DNA of 64,000 nt from Azospirillum picis (GTDB lineage Bacteria > Pseudomonadota > Alphaproteobacteria > Azospirillales > Azospirillaceae), in NCBI RefSeq assembly GCF_017876115.1, contig NZ_JAGINO010000003.1:62001-126000 (forward strand), given 5' to 3'. The position numbers were made by a program, and so were the translations under genes. The notes beneath the pieces are model-generated. The model ran no database searches and was not told where the DNA came from. It saw only the letters and a program-made list of their open reading frames with translations. This document shows, in pieces, positions 37,372 through 47,006 of this stretch (its first letter is position 1; the number at the start of each line of letters is the position of its first letter).

Positions 37372-38235
37372 ATGACGACACCGCTCCTTCCCCAGCAGAT
37401 CGCTCCCGTCGACGACCGTCAGTCGGAGTTGACCCGACGTTATCTGACCGGCGATCACAAAGCCTTGTTCGGCTACTTCATGGCCCTGCGGGCGGAAACC
37501 GACCGCCACCTCGCGTCGGCCCTGCCTGCCGTGGGAGGGAAGCCGTACCCTTATGGCCGCTGCGAAGAGATCACCCGTGACCTGTTCGCCCGGCTGGCGC
37601 AGCGTCTGCAACGGCCGGATTGCGCCGTCGAGCAAGGGCTGCGCGCATTCGCCGATGCGGGCGGCATCCTGCGCAGCGTCTGGGGCGTGCTGCGCGATCA
37701 GTATTTCCAGAACGCGCTCCAGCTTGGCGGCCTTTATGTGGATGTCTCCAACGACACCGTGGTCGTCACCAAGCCGAAGATCGAGATCCTGCCGATCGAC
37801 GCCTGCGGCCTCGTCCCGGTGCGCGACCTCGACCACTTCCGGCGGACGGCGCAGGCCTATTGGGGGGCCGAGCTCTACGCCAACCATCTGGTGCCGACGC
37901 TCGCGCCGTTGCTGCCGATCCTGTCGGTCAGCCCGGGGAAGCTGGCGCCGGGACTGCAATCCGCCTGCGATTACATGATCGCCCTGATGCGGCTCGACCG
38001 CTTCCGGCAGGCGGAAGCATGGCTGGCCGAGGGTCCGCCACCGCCTGAGGCCCTCACCGCCAGCTTCCTTGCAGGCGTCCCCGCCGATCTGCACCCGCTC
38101 ACCGGCCAGCGGAGGGAGGAGGCGCTGCTGGTCTGCCGGCGTGCACAGGCGGCCGGCTGCTGGGGCGACGACGGCTGGCGCAACGCGCGGGTGCTCGATT
38201 ACCTGCGCCTGCTGCGGGAGGCAGGGCACCGGTGA
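37372..38235 (+). CDS. Uncharacterised protein
   Basis: I do not recognise this 287-residue protein. It is mostly helical by residue pattern and has a distinctive central stretch (YVDVSNDTVVVTKPKIEIL) that looks like beta-strands, with leucine-rich helices either side. No signal peptide or membrane helix is seen. A TTG at 37363 is a possible alternative start; neither has a strong ribosome-binding site. The gene precedes moeA on the same strand by 62 bases, so co-transcription is possible. Confidence 0.7.
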   Translation: MTTPLLPQQIAPVDDRQSELTRRYLTGDHKALFGYFMALRAETDRHLASALPAVGGKPYPYGRCEEITRDLFARLAQRLQRPDCAVEQGLRAFADAGGILRSVWGVLRDQYFQNALQLGGLYVDVSNDTVVVTKPKIEILPIDACGLVPVRDLDHFRRTAQAYWGAELYANHLVPTLAPLLPILSVSPGKLAPGLQSACDYMIALMRLDRFRQAEAWLAEGPPPPEALTASFLAGVPADLHPLTGQRREEALLVCRRAQAAGCWGDDGWRNARVLDYLRLLREAGHR

Positions 38236-38297
38236 CGGCCGGCGGGTGCGGCATTTCCCTCTTCGCACCGGACGCCGCGGCGGACTAGAGTGCCGGT

Positions 38298-39551
38298 ATG
38301 GTGCAACTCGACAACGACTGCTTCGCCTTCGGCGGGCCGATGATGGCGGTGGGGCCGGCACTGGCGCTCCTCGCCGGCCGTGTCGGCCCGGTGACGGCGA
38401 CCGAAACGGTGGCCCTGGGCGCCGCGCTCGGGCGGGTGCTTGCGACCGATCTGGTGGCTCCTTTCAACGTCCCGCCGCACGACAATGCCGCGGTCGACGG
38501 CTACGCGGTTTTCCATGAGGATCTGGCTGCCGACGGGCCGACCGTGCTTCCCGTCACGGCGCGCGTCGCGGCCGGGCAGGCCCTCGGCAGGCCGGCGGCG
38601 CGCGGGGAGGCGGTCCGCATCTTCACCGGGGCGCCGATGCCGCCGGGCATGGACACCGTCTTCATGCAGGAGGACTGCCGCAGCGACGGCACCAGCGTCA
38701 CCCTGCCGCCCGGCATCCGCCGCGGCGTCAACCGCCGGCTGTCCGGCGAGGACGTCACCAAGGACAGCGTCGTGCTGCGCACCGGGCGCCGGCTGCGGCC
38801 GGAGGACGTCGCGCTCGCCGCCTCGCTCGGTTTTCCCGCATTGGACGTTCACCGGCCCCTGCGCGTCGCCGTCTTTTCCACCGGCGACGAGTTGCGGCAG
38901 CCGGGGCAGGCCCTGGCGCCCGGTGCCGTCTATGACGCCAACCGCTTCTCGCTGGTCGCGCTGCTGACCCGGCTCGGCTGCGCCGTCACCGATCTCGGCA
39001 TCCTGCCGGACCGTTTCGAGGCAATCCGCGACGCCCTGGCCGGGGCGGCCGCGAGCCATGACGCGCTCATCACCTCAGGCGGCATGTCGACCGGAGAGGA
39101 GGACCACGTCAAGGCGGCGGTGGAGGCCAGCGGCCGGCTGGATTTCTGGCGGTTGGCCATCAAGCCCGGCCGCCCGGTCGCCCTGGGACGGGTGGGGGAG
39201 GCGGTGTTCATCGGACTGCCCGGCAATCCGGTCGCGGTGGTCGTCACCTTCCTGCGCATCGCGCGGCCGATCCTGCTGCGGCTGATGGGGGCGGCGGACG
39301 ACCCGCCGACGATGATCCCGGTGCGTGCCGCCTTCGCCCACAAGAAGAAGCAGGGCCGCCGCGAATTCCTCCGCGGGTCGCTGCAGCGGGGAGAGGACGG
39401 CGTGCTTTCCGTCACCAAATACCCGCGGGACGGGGCGGGCGTCCTGTCGTCGCTGGTGGATTCGGACGGCCTGATCGAGTTGCCGGAAGACCTCGAACGG
39501 GTCGAGCCGGGCATGACCGTGGACTTCGTGTCCTTCAAGGACTTCCAATAG
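38298..39551 (+). CDS. moeA: Molybdopterin molybdenumtransferase MoeA
   Basis: The 417-residue protein inserts molybdenum into adenylylated molybdopterin. Domain motifs are clear: the N-terminal NVPPHDNAAVDGYAV, the central FSTGDELR, TSGGMSTGEEDHVK and GLPGNPVA, and the small C-terminal beta domain. It lies ten bases before moaD and heads the tight set moeA-moaD-moaE. Confidence 0.95.
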   Translation: MVQLDNDCFAFGGPMMAVGPALALLAGRVGPVTATETVALGAALGRVLATDLVAPFNVPPHDNAAVDGYAVFHEDLAADGPTVLPVTARVAAGQALGRPAARGEAVRIFTGAPMPPGMDTVFMQEDCRSDGTSVTLPPGIRRGVNRRLSGEDVTKDSVVLRTGRRLRPEDVALAASLGFPALDVHRPLRVAVFSTGDELRQPGQALAPGAVYDANRFSLVALLTRLGCAVTDLGILPDRFEAIRDALAGAAASHDALITSGGMSTGEEDHVKAAVEASGRLDFWRLAIKPGRPVALGRVGEAVFIGLPGNPVAVVVTFLRIARPILLRLMGAADDPPTMIPVRAAFAHKKKQGRREFLRGSLQRGEDGVLSVTKYPRDGAGVLSSLVDSDGLIELPEDLERVEPGMTVDFVSFKDFQ

Positions 39552-39561
39552 GAACGGATCG

Positions 39562-39813
39562 ATGAAGATTCTCTATTTCGCCTGGTTGCGCAGCCGGATC
39601 GGCGTCCCGAGCGAGACGGTCGAGCCGCCGGCCGACGTCACCACCGCCGGGGCGCTGGTCGAGTGGCTGAAAACCCGCAGCCCGCAACATGCCGAGGCGC
39701 TGGCGAACAGCAAGGTGGTCAAGGTGGCCGTCAACCAGGAGCATGTGCCCTACGACCACCCGGTGTCGCCGACCGACGAAGTGGCGCTGTTCCCGCCGGT
39801 GACTGGGGGCTGA
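39562..39813 (+). CDS. moaD: Molybdopterin synthase sulfur carrier subunit MoaD
   Basis: The 83-residue ubiquitin-like protein ends in the required Gly-Gly (PPVTGG), whose thiocarboxylate donates sulfur to precursor Z. KILYFAWLRSRIG and VNQEHV match MoaD. AGGA lies eight bases upstream of the ATG. It is followed by moaE after four bases, so both synthase subunits are co-produced. Confidence 0.94.
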   Translation: MKILYFAWLRSRIGVPSETVEPPADVTTAGALVEWLKTRSPQHAEALANSKVVKVAVNQEHVPYDHPVSPTDEVALFPPVTGG

Positions 39814-39817
39814 CGCC

Positions 39818-40270
39818 ATGGCCATCCGTGTCCAGGCCGACGATTTCGATGTCGGTGCCGAATATGCCGCCTTCACCGCCGGACGCACCAGCATCGGCGG
39901 CGTGGCGATGTTCGTCGGGCTCGTGCGCGACGTCGCCGGCGGCGAGGCGGTCAGTGCCATGACGCTGGAACACTATCCCGGCATGACCGAACGGCAGTTG
40001 GAAACCATCGAGTCCGAAGCGCGCCGCCGCTGGCCGCTGGACGACGTCCTGGTCATCCACCGGCATGGCCGGCTTGAGCCGGGCGATCGCATCGTGATGG
40101 TGGCGACGGCATCGGCGCACCGCGACGCCGCCTTCGAATCCTGCCGCTTCCTGATGGACTGGCTGAAGACGAAGGCGCCGTTCTGGAAGCTGGAGGCCAC
40201 GCCAGGCGGCGAGCGATGGGTCGACGCGAAGGACAGCGACGATGCCGCCGCTGCCCGCTGGGCGGAATGA
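39818..40270 (+). CDS. moaE: Molybdopterin synthase catalytic subunit MoaE
   Basis: The 150-residue protein is the catalytic partner of MoaD. Conserved parts are GGVAMFVGLVRD, LEHYPGM, HRHGRL and the lysine-rich KTKAPFWK near the active site. It converts precursor Z to molybdopterin. It ends 34 bases before the convergent algH gene. Confidence 0.95.
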   Translation: MAIRVQADDFDVGAEYAAFTAGRTSIGGVAMFVGLVRDVAGGEAVSAMTLEHYPGMTERQLETIESEARRRWPLDDVLVIHRHGRLEPGDRIVMVATASAHRDAAFESCRFLMDWLKTKAPFWKLEATPGGERWVDAKDSDDAAAARWAE

Positions 40271-40303
40271 CTGGAGAAGAATGACCGGACCGCGGTGAGC
40301 CCG

Positions 40304-40894
40304 TCAGGCGTGACCGGCTTCGCCAGACAGCATCGAGACGCTGACGCCCAGCTTGCCGATGGCACGCTCCCACTTCGCTTCCAGGTCGGTGTCGAACAGG
40401 AGCTGTTCGTCGCACGGGACGTTCAGCCAGCCGTTGGCCTGGAATTCCGCGTCGAGCTGTCCGGGACCCCAGCCGGCGTAGCCGAGCAGCAGCAGGTTGC
40501 GGCGCGGCCCGCGGTCTTCGGAGATGGCGCGGAGGATGTCGATGGTGGCGGTCAGCGCCACCTCGTCGTCGACCACCAGTGTGCCGTCGCGGACATAGTC
40601 GGTGGAGTGGAGAACGAAGCCGCGGCCGGATTCCACCGGCCCGCCGTAATGCACCGGCAGATTCTGGGTCGGCTGTGGGATGTCCATTTCGAGCTGTTCA
40701 AGCAGATCCTCGAAGGTGATCGAGCCGAACAGGCGGTTCACCACCAACCCCATGGCCCCGTCCTCGTTGTGGGCACAGACATAGATGACCGTGCGCTGGA
40801 AACGCGGATCTTCCATTCCGGGCATGGCGATCAGCAACTGGCCGGTCAGCGATTCCGTGGTCTTGGAGTCCGGAGACTTGGTCAGGCGCGGCAT
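40304..40894 (-). CDS. algH: YqgE/AlgH family protein
   Basis: The 196-residue protein matches the AlgH/YqgE family: LTGQLLIAMPGMEDPRF, VYVCAHNEDGAMGLV-type strand, VHYGGPV and LLLLGYAGWGPGQL are all family signatures. Members are cytoplasmic; AlgH influences alginate genes in Pseudomonas but the biochemical role is unclear. It diverges from the DsbD-like gene across a 200-base region rich in dyads. Confidence 0.92.
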   Translation of the reverse strand: MPRLTKSPDSKTTESLTGQLLIAMPGMEDPRFQRTVIYVCAHNEDGAMGLVVNRLFGSITFEDLLEQLEMDIPQPTQNLPVHYGGPVESGRGFVLHSTDYVRDGTLVVDDEVALTATIDILRAISEDRGPRRNLLLLGYAGWGPGQLDAEFQANGWLNVPCDEQLLFDTDLEAKWERAIGKLGVSVSMLSGEAGHA

Positions 40895-40989
40895 GGGCGG
40901 TTATCCTTGGTCGTCCGGCCGGGGCGGTTGGTCTGCCCTGTCCGAACCGTCGGTTGTGGTTGGCGCTCTGGCGACGCTTTCACCGGAGT

Positions 40990-41037
40990 GTGACAGCACC
41001 GGTCGAGCTTTGTCACCTGTATATGAGCTATCATATA
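40990..41037. promoter_or_regulatory. Nested dyads in the algH/dsbD divergent promoter region
   Basis: GTGACA (40990-40995) and TGTCAC (41011-41016) form one inverted repeat. TATATGA (41020-41026) and TCATATA (41031-41037) form a second around gcta. TTGTCA at 41010-41015 could serve as a -35 element. The AT-rich dyad stands out from the GC-rich surroundings and may be a regulator site. Confidence 0.45.
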
Positions 41038-41091
41038 GGGCATTGGCGGCGCGGATGCGCCCCCTCGCCCGGATAGAGAACAGTGCGCGCG

Positions 41092-43173
41092 ATGAAAAAA
41101 CATGCCTCGGCAATCCTGCTGCTGCTGACCCTCCTGGCCGGTTCGGAGTCCGCGCTGGCACAGGACGGGGCCGGCTCCTGGGTCAAGGCCGGGCCGGTGG
41201 AGGCGCGGCTCGTGTCGGCCGTCCGCGGGACCGGCGACCTGAACGCCCTGCCGCTCGGGTTGGAACTGCGGCTGGAGCCTGGCTGGAAGACCTACTGGCG
41301 CTCTCCGGGTGATGCCGGTTTCGCACCGCGCCTGGACTGGGGCCGGTCGGTGAACCTGAAGGAGGCGACGCTCGCCTATCCGGCGCCGCACCGCTTCTCC
41401 GTCCTCGGCTTCGAGACCGCGGGATACGACACCGCGGTGGTGCTTCCCATCCAGGGGGTGCCGGAGACCGCCGGCAAGGCCGTGGATCTGGCGCTCACCG
41501 CCGAACTGCTGGTCTGTTCGGAGATCTGCGTGCCCCAGACGCTGGACCTGGGCCTCGCCCTGCCGGCCGCCCCGGCCGATCCGTCGGATTCGGCCAATGA
41601 CATCGCCCGCGCCCAGTCGCTGGTGCCGAAGGGTCCCAATGGCCTACTGCAGGTCGACGCCGTGCGCGGTCAGGGGAGCACGCTGGAGGTGGAGGCGACC
41701 GCCGCCGACGGGTTCGTCACTCCCGACCTGTTCGTCGAGAGCGATCCGCCCCTGGCCTTCTCGGCGCCGAAGACGGTTTTTTCCGACGGTGACCGCCATG
41801 TCCGCATGAGCATGGCGGTGACCGATCCGCAACCGGGACTTGACCTCGCCGGGCGCGCCCTCACGTTGACGCTGGTCGACGGTGACAAGGCGGTGGAGGT
41901 CCCGGCGACCGTCGCCGCCACTTGGAGCGCTGCGGCGCCCGGCGGGAACCTGTTGGCGATGCTGGGCGTGGCGCTGCTGGGGGGCCTGATCCTCAACCTG
42001 ATGCCCTGCGTGCTTCCGGTGCTGTCGCTGAAGCTGATGTCGGTGGTCAAGCATGGCGGGCAGGCGCCGGCGGCGGTCCGGACCGGCTTCCTGGCCAGTG
42101 CCGCGGGGATCCTGACCTCCTTCCTGCTGATGGCCTCGGCGCTGGTCGCGGTCAAGGCGGCCGGCGGCGCCGTGGGGTGGGGCATCCAGTTCCAGCAACC
42201 GCTGTTCCTGGTCTTCATGATCGTCCTCGTCACCCTGTTTTCCGCCAACCTGTGGGGCCTGTTCGAGGTGCCGCTGCCGCGGCTGCTGGCCGATCGGCTT
42301 GGCGGGGACGGGCTGGCGGGGCCTTTCGCGACCGGTGCCTTCGCGACGCTGCTCGCCACCCCCTGCTCGGCCCCCTTCCTGGGCACGGCGGTGGGATTCG
42401 CGCTGGCAAAGGGGCCGGCGGAGATCTTCGCCATCTTCGCGGCGCTGGGGATCGGGCTGGCTCTGCCCTATCTCGCAGTGGCCGCCTGGCCGCGCCTGGC
42501 CGGCTGGCTGCCGCGGCCCGGTCGCTGGATGGCGAAGCTGAAGCTCGTGCTCGGCTTCGCACTGCTGTTGACGGCGCTGTGGCTGCTGTCGGTCCTGGCG
42601 ATCCAGATCGGCGAGGTGGCGGCTGGCACCGTGGGGGCGTTGATGGCGGCACTGGTCCTGGCCTTGTGGACCGGCCGCAGCCTGCGCGGCGCCGGGCGGC
42701 GCGTCGGCCCGGCGCTGGCCGGCATCACAGCCGGTGTCCTTGCCGCCGCCGCCTTCGCCATGCCGGCGGCGGTCGGTCCGTCGGCCGGCGCCCTCCCGGT
42801 TGCCGGCGAGACCAAAGCCCGTTGGGAGCCTTTCGCCGAATCGGCCATCCGCGACCATGTGGCCGCAGGACGCACCGTCTTCGTGGACGTCACCGCGGAG
42901 TGGTGCATCACCTGCCAGGCGAACAAGAAGCTGGTGCTGAACCGGGGCGACGTCGCCAAGCGTCTGGAGGACGCCTCGGTGGTGGCGATGCGCGCCGACT
43001 GGACCCGCCCCGACGCGGCGATCGCCAAATATCTGGCCGACCACGGCCGCTACGGAATTCCCTTCAACATCGTCTATGGGCCGGGCGCGCCGGGGGGAAT
43101 TGCCCTGCCGGAGCTGCTCAGCGAGGGCGCGGTGCTGGAGGCGCTTGCCAAGGCGGCTGGACGCTCATCCTGA
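41092..43173 (+). CDS. DsbD/ScsB-like thiol:disulfide interchange protein
   Basis: The 693-residue protein has a signal peptide (about 24 residues), a periplasmic N-terminal domain (to about 280) containing CSEIC, a central membrane domain with about eight helices and conserved cysteines in NLMPCVLPVL and ATPCSAPFLG, and a C-terminal thioredoxin-like domain with C605 and C608 (EWCITC). It moves electrons from cytoplasmic thioredoxin across the membrane to periplasmic thiols. The N-terminal domain fits the ScsB/DsbD-like group. The ATG at 41092 was preferred over a GTG at 41083. Confidence 0.9.
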   Translation: MKKHASAILLLLTLLAGSESALAQDGAGSWVKAGPVEARLVSAVRGTGDLNALPLGLELRLEPGWKTYWRSPGDAGFAPRLDWGRSVNLKEATLAYPAPHRFSVLGFETAGYDTAVVLPIQGVPETAGKAVDLALTAELLVCSEICVPQTLDLGLALPAAPADPSDSANDIARAQSLVPKGPNGLLQVDAVRGQGSTLEVEATAADGFVTPDLFVESDPPLAFSAPKTVFSDGDRHVRMSMAVTDPQPGLDLAGRALTLTLVDGDKAVEVPATVAATWSAAAPGGNLLAMLGVALLGGLILNLMPCVLPVLSLKLMSVVKHGGQAPAAVRTGFLASAAGILTSFLLMASALVAVKAAGGAVGWGIQFQQPLFLVFMIVLVTLFSANLWGLFEVPLPRLLADRLGGDGLAGPFATGAFATLLATPCSAPFLGTAVGFALAKGPAEIFAIFAALGIGLALPYLAVAAWPRLAGWLPRPGRWMAKLKLVLGFALLLTALWLLSVLAIQIGEVAAGTVGALMAALVLALWTGRSLRGAGRRVGPALAGITAGVLAAAAFAMPAAVGPSAGALPVAGETKARWEPFAESAIRDHVAAGRTVFVDVTAEWCITCQANKKLVLNRGDVAKRLEDASVVAMRADWTRPDAAIAKYLADHGRYGIPFNIVYGPGAPGGIALPELLSEGAVLEALAKAAGRSS

Positions 43174-43294
43174 CGGACCGTCGGTGATGCCGACGGTGCC
43201 TTGCAGCCGACCGCTGCGGGGACTAGAAGGGTTGGCAAGGCGGGTCCCGCAACGAGGGCCCGGCCGCACCCAAAAAAGGGAAGGGTTAGAGACG

Positions 43295-43777
43295 ATGACC
43301 ATCCAGGTTGGCGACACCATTCCGTCGGTCACGCTGAAGTGGCTCACCGACAACGGCATGCAGGAAGTGACCACCGACGAGCTGTTCAAGGGCAGGAAGG
43401 TCGTGCTGTTCTCGGTCCCAGGCGCCTTCACCCCGACCTGCTCGGCCAAGCATCTGCCCGGCTTCGTCCAGAAGGCGGATGCCATCAAGGCGAAAGGCGT
43501 CGACGAGGTCGTCTGCCTGGCGGTCAACGATCCCTTCGTGATGCGGGCCTGGGGCGAGAAGAACAACGCATCCGGCAAGGTTGCGATGCTGCCGGACGGG
43601 AACGCGACCTTCACCTCGGCACTGGGCCTGACCATGGATGGTTCCGCCCATGGCCTGGGCACCCGGGGCCAGCGCTTCGCCTTGGTGGCGGAGGACGGCA
43701 AGGTGACCCAGCTCGCGGTCGAAGCCCCCGGCAAGTTCGAGGTGTCGTCGGCCGAGGCGATCCTGGAAAAGCTGTAA
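43295..43777 (+). CDS. Peroxiredoxin (Prx5/AhpE-like)
   Basis: The 160-residue protein has the peroxidatic cysteine C49 in PGAFTPTCSAKHLPGF and the arginine-bearing GLGTRGQRFALV. It reduces hydrogen peroxide or alkyl peroxides, typically with glutathione and glutaredoxin in this group. No second cysteine is seen in a resolving position, so it is probably a one-Cys enzyme. It follows the DsbD-like gene by about 120 bases and may share its redox theme. Confidence 0.92.
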   Translation: MTIQVGDTIPSVTLKWLTDNGMQEVTTDELFKGRKVVLFSVPGAFTPTCSAKHLPGFVQKADAIKAKGVDEVVCLAVNDPFVMRAWGEKNNASGKVAMLPDGNATFTSALGLTMDGSAHGLGTRGQRFALVAEDGKVTQLAVEAPGKFEVSSAEAILEKL

Positions 43778-43784
43778 ATGCCAG

Positions 43785-43812
43785 GGATCCCTCTCCGCGG
43801 GGAGGGGGATCC
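43785..43812. terminator. Hairpin between peroxiredoxin and rnhA genes
   Basis: Arms 43785-43796 (ggatccctctcc) and 43801-43812 pair over 12 positions with one G-U wobble around gcgg. It lies between two convergent genes, so it can serve both. Confidence 0.6.
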
Positions 43813-43831
43813 AGGCACGGCTGCGGGACGG

Positions 43832-44308
43832 CTACGGCCGTGCCCGCATGTCGGCGACGCCGCGCCGGGCCAGTTCGTCGGCGCGTTCGTTCTCGGGATG
43901 GCCGGCGTGGCCACGGACCCAATGGAACTGGATGTCGTGCTGTCTCTTCGCCTCGTCCAGGCGCTGCCACAGGTCGACGTTCTTCACCGGCTTGTTGTCT
44001 GCGGTCTTCCAGCCCTTGGCCTTCCAGCCATGGATCCACTTGGTGATGCCGTTCTTCACATACTCGCTGTCGGTGAACAGCCGTACGGTCACCGGGCGCT
44101 TCAGTGCCTCCAGGGCCATGATGGCGGCCATCAGCTCCATGCGGTTGTTGGTGGTGGTGGGCTCGCCGCCATAAAGCTCCTTCTCAACCTCGCCGAAGCG
44201 CAGGATGGCACCCCAGCCGCCCGGGCCGGGATTGCCGCTGCAGGCGCCGTCGGTGAAGATGTCCACCGATTTGGCGGCGCGAAGCTCCGTCGATGACTCG
44301 TCCGACAT
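43832..44308 (-). CDS. rnhA: Ribonuclease HI
   Basis: The 158-residue enzyme cleaves RNA in RNA-DNA hybrids. The catalytic DEDD set is visible: [27 protein letters not shown] and [11 protein letters not shown]. The ATG at 44308 is preceded by GGGGAGG nine bases upstream and lies just after the thrB stop; an in-frame ATG at 44338 lies inside thrB. It is the last gene of the operon cysQ-DUF455-thrB-rnhA. Confidence 0.95.
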   Translation of the reverse strand: MSDESSTELRAAKSVDIFTDGACSGNPGPGGWGAILRFGEVEKELYGGEPTTTNNRMELMAAIMALEALKRPVTVRLFTDSEYVKNGITKWIHGWKAKGWKTADNKPVKNVDLWQRLDEAKRQHDIQFHWVRGHAGHPENERADELARRGVADMRARP

Positions 44309-44312
44309 CGGT

Positions 44313-45296
44313 TCAGGCCTCCCCGGTGGCGGAATCATCGAGGAAGTAATCGCCGAGGCCGCGGACCGACTGGTGGAAGCGCAGCTTGCGGAGATATTCC
44401 AGCGGGTCCTTCGGGCGCACGAAGGCGCCGGGCGGGTGGTTCAGCCAGTCGTAGAGGCGGGTCAGCAGGAAACGCACCGCGCTGCCGCGGCAAAGCCAGG
44501 GCAGCGCGTCCAACTCCGCCCGCGACAGCGGCCGGACCTTGCGGTAGTTCGCCAGCAGCAGCCGCGCCTTGGTGGCGTTGAAGGAGCCGTCGATCTCGAA
44601 GCACCAGGCGTTGATGCAGATGGCGATGTCGTAGGCGAGGAAGTCGTTGCAGGCGAAGTAGAAGTCGATCAGGCCGGACAGGCTGTCGCCGCGAAAGAAG
44701 ACGTTGTCGGGAAACAGGTCGGCATGGATGACGCCGGCCGGCAAGTCCGCCGGCCAATTGGCCTCCAGCGCCGCCAGTTCGTCGGCCAGCGTCGTCCGCA
44801 GCCCGACCGCCACCTCGTCCGCGCGCTCCGCCGATTTGGCGAAGAGGTCCTTCCAGCCGTTCAGCGCCAGGGCGTTCGGCCGCTCCATGCGGAAGTCGCC
44901 GACCGCAAGGTGCAGGCGGGCCAGCGCCTCTCCGAGCTGCGCGCAATGCTGCGGCGAGATCCGGCGCGGCCACATGCCGGCCAGGAAGGTCACGATCACC
45001 GCCGGACGGCCGGACAGCTCGCGCAGCGCCACGCCGTCGCGCCCGGCGACCGGCAGCGGGCAGGCGATTCCCTTCTCCGCCAGATGCTCCATCAGGCCGA
45101 GGAAGAAGGGCAGGTCCTCCTTCCGCGTGCGCTTCTCGTAGAGCGTCAGGATGTAGGGGCCACGCTCGGTCACCACCAGGAAGTTGGAATTCTCCACCCC
45201 CTCCGCGATGCCCTTGCAAGACAGCACCGCGCCCAGATCGTACTGGGCGATGAAGGCGCTGAGTTCCTCGTCGGTGACTTCGGTATAAACGGCCAT
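44313..45296 (-). CDS. thrB: Homoserine kinase (ThrB, APH-family type)
   Basis: The 327-residue kinase belongs to the aminoglycoside-phosphotransferase-like ThrB type of alphaproteobacteria. Catalytic motifs are [13 protein letters not shown] and [15 protein letters not shown]. It phosphorylates homoserine in threonine synthesis. The start [12 protein letters not shown] at 45296 matches family N-termini. It lies between the DUF455 gene and rnhA with short gaps on both sides. Confidence 0.94.
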   Translation of the reverse strand: MAVYTEVTDEELSAFIAQYDLGAVLSCKGIAEGVENSNFLVVTERGPYILTLYEKRTRKEDLPFFLGLMEHLAEKGIACPLPVAGRDGVALRELSGRPAVIVTFLAGMWPRRISPQHCAQLGEALARLHLAVGDFRMERPNALALNGWKDLFAKSAERADEVAVGLRTTLADELAALEANWPADLPAGVIHADLFPDNVFFRGDSLSGLIDFYFACNDFLAYDIAICINAWCFEIDGSFNATKARLLLANYRKVRPLSRAELDALPWLCRGSAVRFLLTRLYDWLNHPPGAFVRPKDPLEYLRKLRFHQSVRGLGDYFLDDSATGEA

Positions 45297-45309
45297 GATG
45301 CCCTGCGCC

Positions 45310-46143
45310 TTACCGGGATTCGGGGCGGCGGTCAATTTCCGGCGTGATCGGCTCGTAATATTCCGGACCGAACCCGGCGAGGCTGCGGCTGGCGACGTTG
45401 AAGGGGCGCTTCAGGCCGCCGCGGAAATGCCGGCCGACGAGCTCCTGCCACAGCGTCACCGGCTCCGCACCGCGTTCGCGGCAGAGGTGGACGAACCAGC
45501 GCCGGCCGGCGGCGACATGGGTGATTTCCTCGTCGTGGATGGTCTGGAGCAGGTCTGCGCTTTCCCCATCGCCAAAATCGCGCAGGCGCCGCACCGTCTC
45601 CGGCGTGACGTCCAGGCCGCGGGCTTCCAGCACCATCGGCACCACCGCAAGGCGGGCAGCCAGATCGTGCGCGGTTTCCGCCGCCGCCTGCCACAGGCCG
45701 TCATGGGCCGGCAGGTCGCCATAGGACGAGCCGAGCGCGTTCAGCCGCGCCTCCAGCATCCGGAAGTGCCGGGCCTCGTCGTCGGCCACCTGGACCCAGT
45801 CGTCGGTGAAGCCTTTCGGCAGGCCAGCCCCGGCGAAACGGGCGACGAGATCCCAGGCGAGGTCGATGGCGTTCAGTTCGATATGCGCAAGGGCATGCAG
45901 AAGAGCGATCCGGTTCTGGGCGCTGCCGCCGCGCCCGCGTTTGGGCATGTCGCGCGGCAGCTTCAATTCCGGGCGCGCCGGGCGGGCCGGACGACCGGGC
46001 GGCGGGACCGGGACTTCGGGAGACAGCCGCCCGGCGCGCCAGTCCTCCGCATAGGCGTGGGTCAGGCGCACTTTCTCCAGCGGCGCGGCGGCGGTCAGGA
46101 CCGCCGCCGCCGCCTCGCCCAGGCACGAGACAGCCGACGTCAT
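45310..46143 (-). CDS. DUF455 family ferritin-like protein
   Basis: The 277-residue protein is helical with acidic and His residues spaced as in a di-iron ferritin-like fold: [31 protein letters not shown] and [16 protein letters not shown]. This is the DUF455 pattern. Its reaction is unknown; a hydroxylase or oxidase role is possible. The ATG at 46143 overlaps the cysQ stop by four bases (ATGA), so the two are translationally coupled. Confidence 0.87.
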   Translation of the reverse strand: MTSAVSCLGEAAAAVLTAAAPLEKVRLTHAYAEDWRAGRLSPEVPVPPPGRPARPARPELKLPRDMPKRGRGGSAQNRIALLHALAHIELNAIDLAWDLVARFAGAGLPKGFTDDWVQVADDEARHFRMLEARLNALGSSYGDLPAHDGLWQAAAETAHDLAARLAVVPMVLEARGLDVTPETVRRLRDFGDGESADLLQTIHDEEITHVAAGRRWFVHLCRERGAEPVTLWQELVGRHFRGGLKRPFNVASRSLAGFGPEYYEPITPEIDRRPESR

Positions 46144-46916
46144 TTCCAGCCGTAGGCGACGAAGTTCGGGTTGAGGATGTCGTCCTTGCCGTAGACCAGC
46201 GGCTTGCCGTCGGGCTGCTCGACGCGGCCGCCCGCACCGACCAGCACGGCGTGGCCGGCGGCGGTGTCCCATTCGCTGGTCGGTCCGAATCGCGGATAGA
46301 GATCCGCCTTGCCGCTGGCGACCGTGCAGAACTTCAGCGAACTGCCGCAGGACACGCGATCCTTCACGCTGAAGCCGGCGAGGAAGTCCTCCAGCACCGA
46401 TCCGCTGCCGTGCGACCGGCTGGCGACGACGGTCAGGCCGTCGGCCGGCGGGGTGCGGACGGTGATCGGATGGTCGTGCCGCCCCTCGGCGCAGTGAACG
46501 GCGGTACCGGGACCGGCGGCGGCATACATGTCTCCGGTCGCCGGGGCATAGACGACGCCCAGCACCGGGACTCCGTCGTCGATCAGGGCGATGTTGACGG
46601 TGAACTCGCCGTTGCGGGAGATGAATTCCTTGGTGCCGTCGAGCGGGTCGACCAGCCAGAACCGCCCGCCGGAGATGTCGGGCTTGTGGCCGGCGGACAT
46701 CGCTTCCTCCGCCACCACCGGCACGCCCGGCGTCAGGTGGTGCAGGGCGGGCAGGATCACCGCCTCCGCCGCTTGGTCGGCCTGGGTCACCGGGCTTCCG
46801 TCGACCTTGGTGGCGACATCGATGCCGTCATTGTAGAAGCGCAGGATGACCTGACCGGCCTCGTGGGCGATCGTGCGGACCGTCGGCAGCAGGGTCGCCA
46901 CAGCGGCATCGGGCAT
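46140..46916 (-). CDS. cysQ: 3'(2'),5'-bisphosphate nucleotidase CysQ
   Basis: The 258-residue inositol-monophosphatase-fold enzyme hydrolyses 3'-phosphoadenosine 5'-phosphate from sulfate assimilation. Metal-binding motifs are VAEEA, DPLDGTKEF and SEWDTAAGHAVL. It leads the operon cysQ-DUF455-thrB-rnhA and diverges from a GNAT gene across about 90 bases. Confidence 0.94.
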   Translation of the reverse strand: MPDAAVATLLPTVRTIAHEAGQVILRFYNDGIDVATKVDGSPVTQADQAAEAVILPALHHLTPGVPVVAEEAMSAGHKPDISGGRFWLVDPLDGTKEFISRNGEFTVNIALIDDGVPVLGVVYAPATGDMYAAAGPGTAVHCAEGRHDHPITVRTPPADGLTVVASRSHGSGSVLEDFLAGFSVKDRVSCGSSLKFCTVASGKADLYPRFGPTSEWDTAAGHAVLVGAGGRVEQPDGKPLVYGKDDILNPNFVAYGWK

Positions 46917-47006
46917 TGGGTTGTCTCCCTATGGTATGAAGGGTGAGCATAACGTGCCCGATGACGGGCCGAAAGCTCTTGAACGGGTGTTGAGTGGAGA
47001 AGGCGG

